A DNA stretch of 64,000 nt from Chryseosolibacter sp964493505 (GTDB lineage Bacteria; Bacteroidota; Bacteroidia; Cytophagales; Cyclobacteriaceae), in NCBI GenBank assembly GCA_964493505.1, contig CAZBNP010000011.1:92285-156284 (forward strand). The letters run 5' to 3'. The position numbers were made by a program, and so were the translations under genes. The notes under the pieces were generated by a model. It was not told where the DNA came from. It saw only the letters and a list, made by a program, of their open reading frames with translations, and did no database searches. How positions within the stretch are numbered: the first letter of the stretch is position 1; each line of letters opens with the position of its first letter. Positions 44,454-54,106 of this stretch are shown here, in pieces.

Positions 44454-46382
44454 ATGGTTCGGATATTCATTCTGCTTTTTCTGTTTACTGCTCACGCCGC
44501 TCTGGCGCAGCTGCCCCTGGCCACAAAAAATAAAAAGGCGATCGAGCTTTACACCCAGGCTGACAACTTTCGCGTGCGTGGTCAGAACTCTCAGGCCATC
44601 GGATTGTTGAATGAGGCGATAAAAAGAGACCGGAAGTTTGTCGAGGCATATTACCGGCTCGGCATCGTCTATATGACCATTAAGGACTTTCCTCAGGCCA
44701 TCAGCAATTTTGAGAAAGGCCTTGCCCTCACAGATGATATCCGGAAGAAGAAGGTATTTTGGTATGACCTCGGGGAGAGCTACTTCAGTATTGGTAATAA
44801 CGACAAGGCGGAGGAGATACTTGGGCAGTTTCTCAAAGCGGAGGTGCAGAACAGATCGAAGATAGAACGCGTCACACTGCTGATGAACAATATAAAGTTC
44901 GCGAAGGAGAACAGTGGTAACGCCGCGGCGTATAAACTAAGACCCCTGAGTGACACCGTAAACGCGTTTGTCATGCAGTATTTTCCTGTACTGACGGCAG
45001 ATCAGCAGCAACTGATCTTCACCCGGCGCCTGGGTGGCGGCGGTGGTGACGACGAAGATCTCGTTGTTTCGCGAAAAACCGCCAATGGCAGATGGGGTGA
45101 GCCCCAATCGATCTCCGACAACATCAACAGTGAGCTGAATGAAGGTACCAGCACGATCTCTGCCGATGGCCGTAAATTGATTTTCACTTCCTGCATCGGA
45201 AGGCGCGGATATGGCAGCTGCGATCTCTTTGAAAGCGTGCGAATTGGCGATGAGTGGACGACGCCGCGGAATCTCGGTCCCAATGTCAACAGCCCGGAGT
45301 GGGAATCGCAGCCATCGCTATCCGCCGACGGCCGTACATTGTATTTCATCTCCGATCGTCGCGGCGGTGTCGGGCGTCGCGATATATGGGTGAGCACCCT
45401 CGACGAGAACGGACATTGGACGCGCGCGAAGAACCTGGGTAAACCGGTAAATACGGTCTATGACGAGATATCTCCCTTTATCCACGTAAACAACCGCGAG
45501 CTGTTTTTCGCATCAAACGGTCTTGTCGGTTTCGGCGGATACGACATCTTCTATTCCGAAAGAGACGCTGACGGACGTTGGTCTGAACCGAAGAATATGG
45601 GGAGCCCCATCAATAGCCATGAGGACCAGTTTTCGCTTTTTATTACCCTGGATGGCGAAAAGGGGTACTATTCACATGAAGAGTTGAGGGAGGCCGGGTA
45701 TACGGTAAGTCGCATATTTGAAATCGAGATCCCGGAAGAACAGAGGATACGATACAAAAGCAACTTTGTCAAGGGCATTGTACGCGACAAGGAGTCGGGA
45801 GAGCCGCTCGCGGCCGCGATAGAATTGATTAACCTGGAGACCCGGGAAACTGAATCGCTCGTCGCTTCCGACTCGGTCACAGGATCGTACCTGATTGTGC
45901 TTACCGAGGGGGCGGAATACGCTCTATATATAAATAAGAGAGGCTACCTGTTTCGCAGCCTCAACTTCAACTATGCTGAAGAACGCGACTATGAGCCGAT
46001 TGTTCTCGATATTGACCTCCAGCGGGTCAGCGAGGGCAAGAGCGCCGTTCTGGAGAATATCTTCTTCGACGTAGACGCGTACGCCCTGAAAGACAAGTCG
46101 ATGACCGAGCTTGGCAAGATTCTGAGGTTTCTCCGGGAGAATCCGCACGTCGGAGTAGAGATCAGCGGGCACACAGACAATACCGGATCGGACCGGTATA
46201 ACGTTCAGCTTTCCGAAAAGCGAGCTGAGTCGGTAAACAACTATCTTGTTGCGAACGGTATCCTGCCGGAGAGGTTGTTGACAAAGGGCTTTGGTTCATC
46301 GCAACCGATTGCGCCAAACGACGAAGAGGAGGGGCGGCAGAAGAACCGACGTATTGAATTCAAGATCATTCAGCTGCGGTGA
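44454..46382 (+). CDS. OmpA-family protein with TPR, PD40 and CRD domains (PorE-like)
   Basis: A 642-residue exported protein. The order is a signal peptide (ending AALAQ), TPR repeats (~25-125; AIGLLNEAIKRD, YYRLGIVY), a WD40-like PD40 propeller (~180-400; repeated ISADGRKLIFTS, LSADGRTLYFIS motifs), a carboxypeptidase-regulatory-like domain (~440-510; VKGIVRDKESGEPLAAAI) and an OmpA C-terminal peptidoglycan-binding domain (~530-642; NIFFDVDAYALKDKS, SGHTDNTGSDRYN). This is the layout of PorE, an accessory component of type IX secretion. The start is ATG 44454, just after a GTG. It stands 8 bases after pabC. Confidence 0.85.
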   Translation: MVRIFILLFLFTAHAALAQLPLATKNKKAIELYTQADNFRVRGQNSQAIGLLNEAIKRDRKFVEAYYRLGIVYMTIKDFPQAISNFEKGLALTDDIRKKKVFWYDLGESYFSIGNNDKAEEILGQFLKAEVQNRSKIERVTLLMNNIKFAKENSGNAAAYKLRPLSDTVNAFVMQYFPVLTADQQQLIFTRRLGGGGGDDEDLVVSRKTANGRWGEPQSISDNINSELNEGTSTISADGRKLIFTSCIGRRGYGSCDLFESVRIGDEWTTPRNLGPNVNSPEWESQPSLSADGRTLYFISDRRGGVGRRDIWVSTLDENGHWTRAKNLGKPVNTVYDEISPFIHVNNRELFFASNGLVGFGGYDIFYSERDADGRWSEPKNMGSPINSHEDQFSLFITLDGEKGYYSHEELREAGYTVSRIFEIEIPEEQRIRYKSNFVKGIVRDKESGEPLAAAIELINLETRETESLVASDSVTGSYLIVLTEGAEYALYINKRGYLFRSLNFNYAEERDYEPIVLDIDLQRVSEGKSAVLENIFFDVDAYALKDKSMTELGKILRFLRENPHVGVEISGHTDNTGSDRYNVQLSEKRAESVNNYLVANGILPERLLTKGFGSSQPIAPNDEEEGRQKNRRIEFKIIQLR

Positions 46383-46592
46383 GCCCGAATTTTTCCCTAC
46401 CGTCCGTTCGTCAGTAAATGCTTCGAAAAAAGCAGTCTTAGCGCACTTTTTGGAGGATTTGGGATCAAAAACCGCTTAAAATAGCCCCTAAGGGCGGTAT
46501 TTGGGAGCGAATATTTATCCCTTTGTTTGGGTGAAAGGTCATTTTATGCCTATTTTGGCCTTGATAATTTTCATTAACCTACCTAAAAAAGT

Positions 46593-49500
46593 ATGAAGAG
46601 AATTCTACTATTGCTCATGACCGTGCTATCGGTTACCGGTGCGTCCGGCGTGATGGCTCAAGACCGGACGGTGTCTGGCCGGGTCACTTCGGCAGAGGAC
46701 GGTGGTCCGCTGCCCGGAGTAAACGTAGTCCTGCGGGGGACTCAAATAGGTACAGTGACTGATGTCGACGGTAATTACCGGTTGGCAATTGAGGGGCAGC
46801 AAGGAGATGTGCTGGTCTTTTCATTTATTGGTTTGACTACCGCTGAAGTTACTATTGGTGGCCGTTCGGTGATCGATGTGCAGATGCGAACAGATGTTAC
46901 GCAGCTTTCCGAGGTTGTTGTAACTGCTGTGGGTATTGAGAGAGAACGCAAGGCGCTGGGGTATTCGGTTGAGAATGTCACAGCCGACAAGGTTCAGCAG
47001 GTTGCTGAAATGGATCCGCTCAGAGCGCTTCAGGGCAAAGTTGCCGGTGTGAACATCACCGGTTCAAGCGGAGCACCTGGTAGTGCTACACGGATCACGA
47101 TCCGCGGTAATACATCACTTCTGGGCCAGAACCAGCCTCTGTTCGTCGTTGACGGAATTCCCTATAATAACGCGGAGAATTCGTCTTTCGCTGGTTTATC
47201 CGATGGTGCTGCGTACTCCAGTCGGTTTTCCGACATCGACCCAAATAATATTGAGTCCATAACCGTGTTGAAGGGCGGTGCTGCCGCAGCTCTTTATGGC
47301 TCAAGGGCGGCGAATGGCGTGGTCGTGATAACTACCAAAACCGGTAAAAGTATTGCTTCGAGGAAAGGGCTTGAGGTTACCTACTCGTCGCAGTATGCTA
47401 TCGAGCGGATCGGTAGTCTGCCGGACTTTCAAAACCGGTATGGAACCGGAACGAATTTTGGGTATGCAGCGGCCAATGGCTCCTGGGGTGCGCCTTTCCC
47501 GGGGACGGTGCCGTACGAAACTATTAGTGAGATACCGCATTGGTATAATGGCAGAGTCGGAATGGAAGAATTCTGGGGGACGACAGTTCCGTTCATGGCG
47601 CACCGGAACAACGTAAAGGACTTGTTCCAGACCGGGTCGCTTTTCGAAAACTCTATTATTGTAGCCGGTGGGAACGAGACTTCCAACCTTACCGCTACGC
47701 TTTCGCGCTCAACGAACGAAGGGTATGTGCCCAACACGGAATTTGACAAGACCAATATCAGCGTTGGAGGCCGTACCATTTTGGCCAACAAGATTATTGT
47801 AGGTGCGAGTCTGCAATACACCAAGAGCTTCCAGCGGGCCGTTCAGAGCGGGGTCGGATTGTCGGGAAGTAACAACAACTCGGCTTTCGCACGGGCCTTG
47901 TTCATGGGAAGGAACTGGGATTTAAGTCAGCCTTATCAAAACCCGGTCGACAAAGGCAGTGAGTTTATGGTGGCGCGGTCGCAGGCCGATAACCCGTTTT
48001 GGTCGTATGAAAATGCGGGGGTACTATCTAATGTGAACAGGATATTCGCTACGACCGATTTTTCCTATGACGTGAATGACTGGCTCAGCATTGGTTATAA
48101 GATTGGCCTCAATCAATATAATCAGGCGATTACTGATTTTATTCGCCCAGGATCGACGGGCCCGTCCAGTAACCCCGGTGTAGGACGGGTAGTGGAAGAT
48201 TATATCGAATTCGAGGAGATTGAATCAAACTTCATCATCAACTTTTCTCCCACAATTAGTGAGAACATAACGTTGAGTGGTCTCATTGGTCACAACGTTA
48301 ACCAGCGGACAACCGACCGCCAGGCTTATCAGGGTATCGGTTATGTCACGTTTGATATTGACGATATTGACAATACCAACGCGGTTACGCCGTTTGGTGG
48401 AACGTATTCGAGAAGAAGGCTCTTTGGTGTGTTCGCCGATGCGACGCTTGGCTATCGCGATTGGGCGTTCCTTAACCTGACGGCTCGCAACGACTGGTCG
48501 TCGACGCTGCCCAAAGACAACAACAGCTTTTTCTATCCCGCTGCATCACTCTCCGTAATTCTCTCCGACGCCCTCGATCTGCAATCGAACTTCTTGAACA
48601 TGGTCAAACTGAGGGTCGCTGCTGCTCAGGTGGGGAAAGATACCGATCCTTACCAGCTTGTCCCCGTGTATCTGGTTAATCCACCCCCTACGTCGGTGGA
48701 TCCGATTGACTTTCCGTTTCGCGGCATACCCGGTGCTTCGCTTAGCAACATCGAGCGCGATCCGAATCTGAAACCCGAGCGCACGCAGGAGTTTGAGGTA
48801 GGTACTGATCTGCGGCTGTTCGATGATCGCATCAACGTGAGCGCGACTTACTATAAGAGAAAGTCGTTCGACCAGATCGCGCCCATCAGTCTTCCTTCAA
48901 CCAGTGGTTTCAGCTCTTACTACACGAACTTCGGGGAAGTCTCGAATACGGGGGTTGAAGTATCACTTGACGCCGACGTTGTAAGCCTTGCAAACTCATT
49001 CACCTGGAATATCGCTGGTACGTTCACGCATAACCGGAACGTGATTGAAGAACTCACCGCAGGAACGGATGAGATCCAGTTTGGGTCTGGGTTTTCGGGT
49101 GGCGTGATCAGCACTCACCGTCCCGGTCAGGAATATGGTCTCTTGCTGGGGACAGTAGCCGCGCGTGATGACGAAGGCAATTTGCTGATTGATCCGTCGA
49201 ACGGACAACTGCTGCAGGCACTTGACCGGTTGATTATCGGTAATCCTAATCCCGATTTCATTGCCGGTCTTAGTAATTCATTTTCATTTAAAGGAGCCCG
49301 GCTTGGAGTGGTATTCGAGTACAGGCATGGTGGAGACCTGTATAGCAATACCGTGCAGTCGCTGCTTGGTCGCGGTGTGCTAAAACTGACGGAAGATCGG
49401 GAAATGAACAAAGTGATACCTGGTGTGTACGGTGATGCCACCACGCTGGAGCCCATCCGCACCGAGGAAGGACAAAAGATCGTGAACACGACCATGATTG

Positions 49501-49823
49501 AGCAGAATGCCATTTGGTTCGGGAATACGTTTGCGATAAACGGTCTGGACGAGTACTCCGTCTACGATGCCACCTGGTTGAAGTTGAGGGAGATCTCCCT
49601 CGGCTATGATCTTCCACGTACACTACTGAGTAACTCCCCCATTGGTTCGGCGAGTATCACCCTTACAGGCAGAAACCTGTGGTTTACCGCGCCTAACATG
49701 CCTGAGAGTTCAAATTTCGACCCCGAGATCAACCAGTTTGGGGCGTCAAATCAGCAGGGGATAGAGTGGGCTGGTTCGCCCGCCGTAAAACGTTATGCTG
49801 TAACGCTTAGGGTAACCTTTTAA
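46593..49823 (+). CDS. SusC/RagA-family TonB-linked outer-membrane transporter (second locus)
   Basis: A 1076-residue transporter with signal peptide (ending GVMAQ), carboxypeptidase-like beta domain (~26-100; GGPLPGVNVVLRGTQ), plug (LQGKVAGVNITG, QPLFVVDGIPYNN, ITVLKGGAAAALYGSRAANG) and a large barrel ending YAVTLRVTF. No STN domain. It is followed 5 bases later by a SusD-like gene. The substrate is not predictable: no carbohydrate-active enzyme, peptidase or regulator lies beside it. A 210-base spacer upstream contains small GC-rich hairpins but no clear consensus promoter. Confidence 0.95.
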   Translation: MKRILLLLMTVLSVTGASGVMAQDRTVSGRVTSAEDGGPLPGVNVVLRGTQIGTVTDVDGNYRLAIEGQQGDVLVFSFIGLTTAEVTIGGRSVIDVQMRTDVTQLSEVVVTAVGIERERKALGYSVENVTADKVQQVAEMDPLRALQGKVAGVNITGSSGAPGSATRITIRGNTSLLGQNQPLFVVDGIPYNNAENSSFAGLSDGAAYSSRFSDIDPNNIESITVLKGGAAAALYGSRAANGVVVITTKTGKSIASRKGLEVTYSSQYAIERIGSLPDFQNRYGTGTNFGYAAANGSWGAPFPGTVPYETISEIPHWYNGRVGMEEFWGTTVPFMAHRNNVKDLFQTGSLFENSIIVAGGNETSNLTATLSRSTNEGYVPNTEFDKTNISVGGRTILANKIIVGASLQYTKSFQRAVQSGVGLSGSNNNSAFARALFMGRNWDLSQPYQNPVDKGSEFMVARSQADNPFWSYENAGVLSNVNRIFATTDFSYDVNDWLSIGYKIGLNQYNQAITDFIRPGSTGPSSNPGVGRVVEDYIEFEEIESNFIINFSPTISENITLSGLIGHNVNQRTTDRQAYQGIGYVTFDIDDIDNTNAVTPFGGTYSRRRLFGVFADATLGYRDWAFLNLTARNDWSSTLPKDNNSFFYPAASLSVILSDALDLQSNFLNMVKLRVAAAQVGKDTDPYQLVPVYLVNPPPTSVDPIDFPFRGIPGASLSNIERDPNLKPERTQEFEVGTDLRLFDDRINVSATYYKRKSFDQIAPISLPSTSGFSSYYTNFGEVSNTGVEVSLDADVVSLANSFTWNIAGTFTHNRNVIEELTAGTDEIQFGSGFSGGVISTHRPGQEYGLLLGTVAARDDEGNLLIDPSNGQLLQALDRLIIGNPNPDFIAGLSNSFSFKGARLGVVFEYRHGGDLYSNTVQSLLGRGVLKLTEDREMNKVIPGVYGDATTLEPIRTEEGQKIVNTTMIEQNAIWFGNTFAINGLDEYSVYDATWLKLREISLGYDLPRTLLSNSPIGSASITLTGRNLWFTAPNMPESSNFDPEINQFGASNQQGIEWAGSPAVKRYAVTLRVTF

Positions 49824-49828
49824 CGAGA

Positions 49829-51445
49829 ATGAACATGAAACTATTCAAAAGAAATATTCTGAAGATTGGGCTGGTGGTCCTGGTGTTCTCGCTGGGATCA
49901 TGTGAGGACTTCCTCGATATCAACACAGACCCAAACAATCCCACGGATGTGCCGTTGAACCAGTTGCTGGCGGCGGTTGAGGTCAGAGTTGGTACTATAA
50001 CTGACCACTCCACGGGTCTGTCGCGATTCGCCCATCACTATATGCAATACACAACTACCCGGGGTAACATTAATCATAACATTATCACAGGTAATGATTA
50101 TGAGGCGACAGCCCCATGGGACCGTGCTTATCTGACGCTGCTGACCGATGTTCGCGATCTGATTTCCAAAGGGACAGAAAGCGAAAGCTGGCACTATGTG
50201 GGTATCGGTCAGATTATCCGCGCATACGTGTTTAGTGTACTCGTCGATTACTACGGCGATGTCCCGTATTTCAACTCCAATCAAGGTTCGCTTGATCCGA
50301 CTCCGGTGTTTGATAATGGCGCTGCCATCTATGCGGATCTTTTCCTTCAGATAGATGAAGGGATCGCGAACCTGGCTAAGTCTTCTACGTTGTCGCCATC
50401 CTCGGACGATTTGATCTACGAAGGCAACCTCGTTAAATGGCGGAAGTTTGCCAAGACATTGAAGTTGAGACTTTACAATACGATTCGTGAAGTGCAGGAC
50501 GTCTCTGGCCCGGTTCAGGCGCTGCTGGCCGAGGGTGATCTCATTTCATCAATCGATGAGAACTTTGAAATCAAATACGGCACCTCGGTTGCACCTGATA
50601 ACAGGAATCAGGGATACGCTACCGAGTATGCGATAGGTACACACTCTAATGTGAATCCTTACTTCTATGAGGTATTGATGAACAAAAACAACTTTGGGCA
50701 CGGGGGCAATTTTTTCAAAACGCAATCCCCCGACCCTCGCATTCCCTATTATTTCTATAATCAGCTCGTGCCTGGCGAAAGCCCGGAGAACCCACCTGCT
50801 TACTTCAACCGGGATACGGGGTTCCTATCGATTTTCTCCTTTTCGTATAACATCGATCCGAATGAAGGCTGGGATCAGGGAGCCTCGCAGACTGTCATGG
50901 GACTTTATCCGGTTGGAGGCAGGTATGATGACGGTGAAGGCCTCACCATTAATTTCAACGGGTACGGTGCCGGACCTCTTCGCCTTCTTCCCTACATGAA
51001 TCGCCTGTTCATCGAGGCTGAATTGGCCGCCGCGGGTGTCGTGAACGCCGCCAATGCCCAAACGCTTTTCGAGGCTGCGGTTCAGGCGGCGTTTGATGAA
51101 GTCAACGCCATCGCCTCGGCTGCATCAGCACCGTCTCTCTCGCAAGACGTCATAGACGATTATATAGCCGACGTGGCGAGCGATTATGCGGGGAACCCGA
51201 TGCAGGCCATTATCACGCAAAAGTGGATTGCGAACTTCGGAAGTCCGATCGATGTGTACGCTGATCACAGGAGAACGGGTTACCCTATCCTGCACGATGG
51301 AAATACAGACACAGAAATTGTGACTGAGCGCACACGTGACTGGATCCTGTCTCTGCCATACAGCACTTCTGATCTGGATTTGTATGAGAACCCTCCGGCT
51401 CAGCGCAACCCGTATTTGAGCAGAGTTTTCTGGGATATTGACTAA
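49829..51445 (+). CDS. SusD/RagB-family lipoprotein (SusD-like_2 type)
   Basis: A 538-residue lipoprotein with lipobox Cys in FSLGSCEDFLDINTDPNNPTD. The NTDPNNPTDV opening and the helical fold (YVGIGQIIRAYVFSVLVDYYGDVPY, RKFAKTLKLRLYNTI, and C-terminal AIITQKWIANFGSPI) are those of the SusD-like_2 subfamily, often linked to nutrients other than the classical Sus glycans. It pairs with the SusC upstream and is followed 15 bases later by a lipoprotein gene. Confidence 0.9.
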   Translation: MNMKLFKRNILKIGLVVLVFSLGSCEDFLDINTDPNNPTDVPLNQLLAAVEVRVGTITDHSTGLSRFAHHYMQYTTTRGNINHNIITGNDYEATAPWDRAYLTLLTDVRDLISKGTESESWHYVGIGQIIRAYVFSVLVDYYGDVPYFNSNQGSLDPTPVFDNGAAIYADLFLQIDEGIANLAKSSTLSPSSDDLIYEGNLVKWRKFAKTLKLRLYNTIREVQDVSGPVQALLAEGDLISSIDENFEIKYGTSVAPDNRNQGYATEYAIGTHSNVNPYFYEVLMNKNNFGHGGNFFKTQSPDPRIPYYFYNQLVPGESPENPPAYFNRDTGFLSIFSFSYNIDPNEGWDQGASQTVMGLYPVGGRYDDGEGLTINFNGYGAGPLRLLPYMNRLFIEAELAAAGVVNAANAQTLFEAAVQAAFDEVNAIASAASAPSLSQDVIDDYIADVASDYAGNPMQAIITQKWIANFGSPIDVYADHRRTGYPILHDGNTDTEIVTERTRDWILSLPYSTSDLDLYENPPAQRNPYLSRVFWDID

Positions 51446-51460
51446 TTAACCTTTGAGCAA

Positions 51461-52402
51461 ATGAAAAGAATAAAATATATACCGTCACTACTGATACTCC
51501 TGGTATTGGTCTCGGTTTCGTGCGAGGACGATGGGGCTATTCGTATCCCGGACTTCCTTGATGCCGCGAATGTCAGAGTTCAGATAAATCCTGAGCGTTC
51601 ATATTTCGATTTCAATGATATTGATAATGCGTTTCTCGAATATTCTGTTTATTCGGAGAATTCGAATATTCAATCCATAGAGATCCTTTTCGAGTATGTC
51701 AACTCAGTGTCGGGTGACACGACCGATTCGCAGGTGATCAAGAGTTACCAGCAAACGGATTTCGTCAGCGGAGCGATTAAGAATCAACGCATCTCATCGG
51801 CTGAGTTGGTTGCCGCACTGGGAATAACCATCGCTGACCTGACGGGTGGTGACCAGTTCCTGTTCCTTAACCGGACGACACTCACCGACGGCAGGGTATA
51901 TCCGAGCGCTACGATTGCCGGCTATCAGAACGTTCCGGCGGAAATTCGCCTCGCGTCTCCTACCGCGAGCTATACGACCGTATTTGATGCCATCGTGGGA
52001 TGTCCGCCTGACGCGCCCTTTACCGGCACGTATTTGCTGGAGCAGGTTGGCGGGCCCGCCGATGTTTTCAACGGCGACGCGGACATCTTTAGCGAAGGAG
52101 AGATTACTATCGAGTCGACAGGTGCCATTACGCGGACATTTAATGTAGGCTACTTTGCTGGAGCTGTTTATGACTTCGATACGGACTTCGCGTTCACGCT
52201 GCTCTGTGGTGAAATTATCGTCAGTGCTATCAATACCGGTATTGGTTGCGGCGGTCCTGCATTTACCTATCAATCCACGGGATCAAATCCCTATGATCCG
52301 ACTGATGACAGTGAAATTACGATCAACATCATACAGAACATTACGGGCGCATGCGGTGTGACACCTAATGAGACTTTGGTGCTGAAACTCACAAAACAAT
52401 AA
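51461..52402 (+). CDS. Lipoprotein in the second susCD locus, surface-binding candidate
   Basis: A 313-residue lipoprotein (LVSVSCEDDGAIRIPDF). Two beta-rich parts follow: an Ig-like N-terminal region (FNDIDNAFLEYSVYSE) and a C-terminal region beginning CPPDAPFTGTYLLEQVGG and ending VLKLTKQ. I do not recognise a family, but the tail resembles that of the next gene (CPAAMDISGTYKSYSSG and KVTLVKQ), so the two may share a C-terminal domain. It is probably a surface substrate-binding lipoprotein in the manner of SusE/SusF. Confidence 0.7.
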   Translation: MKRIKYIPSLLILLVLVSVSCEDDGAIRIPDFLDAANVRVQINPERSYFDFNDIDNAFLEYSVYSENSNIQSIEILFEYVNSVSGDTTDSQVIKSYQQTDFVSGAIKNQRISSAELVAALGITIADLTGGDQFLFLNRTTLTDGRVYPSATIAGYQNVPAEIRLASPTASYTTVFDAIVGCPPDAPFTGTYLLEQVGGPADVFNGDADIFSEGEITIESTGAITRTFNVGYFAGAVYDFDTDFAFTLLCGEIIVSAINTGIGCGGPAFTYQSTGSNPYDPTDDSEITINIIQNITGACGVTPNETLVLKLTKQ

Positions 52403-52406
52403 GAAA

Positions 52407-53504
52407 ATGAAGAGAAAAGTATCATTTATATATGTAGCAGTCTTCGCCTTGGCCGTTGTTTCGTGCGTAGATGATTACACGGATGCTAATCCGCCGCTTC
52501 CGCTGGATGCGCCCTATGCCTATGTCTCCTCGTCAATACCAGCCGCGAAAGATGGTATTCCGCTTGTGGGTGGAGAAGAGGTCACTCTTTCAATTAATAT
52601 TGTGGATGCGCCGGGAGTTTTAGATAACGTCGTGTTTACTTTCAGTAAGGGTGGTGAAGTAGTGTCCCATACTTTTGATCAGATCAAGGGTAAACTGGTG
52701 GGCTCGTTTGATGTGACGGTAAAGGCACCCATGAACCTCGATGGAACTTCAACGGTTACGATCGAGGTTAGTGATTCACAGGAGAAACCGAAGGTGCTGA
52801 CCATCTCGCGGGTTCTCGATGTTAGTTACCTGTACGATGGACCAGATTTCACAGTGGAGATTCTGGATGATGATGGCTACGCTTTTGAAGGCGATATCCT
52901 CGACGTTGTGCTCACGATCAATGATGTTCCGTCGGGCGCGATCGCCAGTATTGCTGCAGCCGGCTCCGCAGGTACTGTGAACTTCGATGAAACAGAGCTT
53001 GCGGCTTTGATAGGCCAGTCAAGTGGTACCATTACCGGTACTCTTGAAGTTGGCCCCGTAGGATCCACGGGAGAGTATGATGTTGCCGTGTTGATAACCG
53101 ATGAGCTGCAAAGCAGGCAGGTGCTCGAAAGGGGCAGCATTGTTTTCATCTGTCCGGCGGCCATGGATATTTCCGGTACTTACAAATCCTATTCCAGCGG
53201 TGATGCCGGTGACGACTACGACAACCTCATTGCCACCGTTACGATTACCCAGGAGAATGAAGGACAATTTGCTATTGACGACATGTCTTTCGGAGTGTAC
53301 CCGGATCTCTATGGGGATGCCGCTCCGAGCGGGGTTTTGAATGTCTGCGGACTGGATATTTCCGGAGATCCTGGGAACAGGGATCAATACAATGATCCAT
53401 TTACGATCACGGGAGTCGTTGTTGAAACCGCGACGGATTTGATCACGCTTGAGTGGTCGAATACATTCGGAGACTCGGGCAAGGTCACCCTGGTGAAACA
53501 GTAG
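52407..53504 (+). CDS. Lipoprotein in the second susCD locus, related to the preceding one
   Basis: A 365-residue lipoprotein (ALAVVSCVDDYTDANPP). The N-terminal half has Ig/fibronectin-like strands (DNVVFTFSKGGEVVSHTF); the C-terminal region is similar in pattern to the preceding lipoprotein, beginning near CPAAMDISGTYKSYSSG. It is the last gene of the operon, which ends with a terminator at 53531-53561. The substrate and function are unknown. It is 4 bases after its neighbour, so co-translation is likely. Confidence 0.7.
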   Translation: MKRKVSFIYVAVFALAVVSCVDDYTDANPPLPLDAPYAYVSSSIPAAKDGIPLVGGEEVTLSINIVDAPGVLDNVVFTFSKGGEVVSHTFDQIKGKLVGSFDVTVKAPMNLDGTSTVTIEVSDSQEKPKVLTISRVLDVSYLYDGPDFTVEILDDDGYAFEGDILDVVLTINDVPSGAIASIAAAGSAGTVNFDETELAALIGQSSGTITGTLEVGPVGSTGEYDVAVLITDELQSRQVLERGSIVFICPAAMDISGTYKSYSSGDAGDDYDNLIATVTITQENEGQFAIDDMSFGVYPDLYGDAAPSGVLNVCGLDISGDPGNRDQYNDPFTITGVVVETATDLITLEWSNTFGDSGKVTLVKQ

Positions 53505-53530
53505 ATATCGACACCAGATGGATGCATTGA

Positions 53531-53561
53531 AGAGGTTGCCTGAGAGGCAGCCTCTTTTTTT
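53531..53561 (+). terminator. Rho-independent terminator of the second susCD operon
   Basis: Stem AGAGG-T-TGCCT with AGGCA-G-CCTCT (one T-G wobble), three-base loop and a run of T after it. It lies 26 bases past the last lipoprotein stop, so it closes the operon before queD. Confidence 0.85.
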
Positions 53562-53623
53562 GGTGCGCCCTGCGCTGAAGGGAAACAGCATAATACATGT
53601 ATATTTGCGGCAACTGCCGTACA

Positions 53624-54043
53624 ATGCTATACGTATCCAGAAAAGAACACTTTAACGCGGCTCACAAGCTCTACAACCCTTCCTGGAGCCGGGAAAGGAA
53701 TGTGGAGGTGTTTGGCCCCTGTGCAAATGAGAACTGGCACGGGCATAATTTCGACCTCATCGTGACGGTAAGAGGCTGGCCGGAACCGGAGACGGGCTTT
53801 GTCGTCGATCTGAAAAAACTAAGTACCATGATACGACGGGAAGTCATCGACAAACTGGATCACAAGAACCTCAATCTCGATGTCGATTTTATGAAGGGCA
53901 AGCTCGCGAGTTGTGAGAATCTCGTCATTGAAATATGGAAAATTCTCGACAAACATTTGCCGTCAGTGACAAATACAGGGAAGCTTCATTGTATCCGCCT
54001 CTACGAGACTCCGCGAAATTACGTCGAATATTTCGGTGACTAG
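53624..54043 (+). CDS. queD: 6-carboxytetrahydropterin synthase
   Basis: A 139-residue enzyme of preQ0/queuosine synthesis, converting dihydroneopterin triphosphate to 6-carboxytetrahydropterin. The zinc histidines (H14, H39, H41) lie in HFNAAHKL and ENWHGHNF, and the catalytic Cys in GPCANENW (C33). LDHKNLNLD follows. The ATG at 53624 gives the normal N-terminus (MLYVSRKEHFNAAH); an upstream start would add nine residues. Confidence 0.93.
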   Translation: MLYVSRKEHFNAAHKLYNPSWSRERNVEVFGPCANENWHGHNFDLIVTVRGWPEPETGFVVDLKKLSTMIRREVIDKLDHKNLNLDVDFMKGKLASCENLVIEIWKILDKHLPSVTNTGKLHCIRLYETPRNYVEYFGD

Positions 54044-54106
54044 AACGGTCGGTGCCGAACCTGGCTCGGCCGAATTCGTTAATTAACCAATACCCGATAA
54101 AGACCA

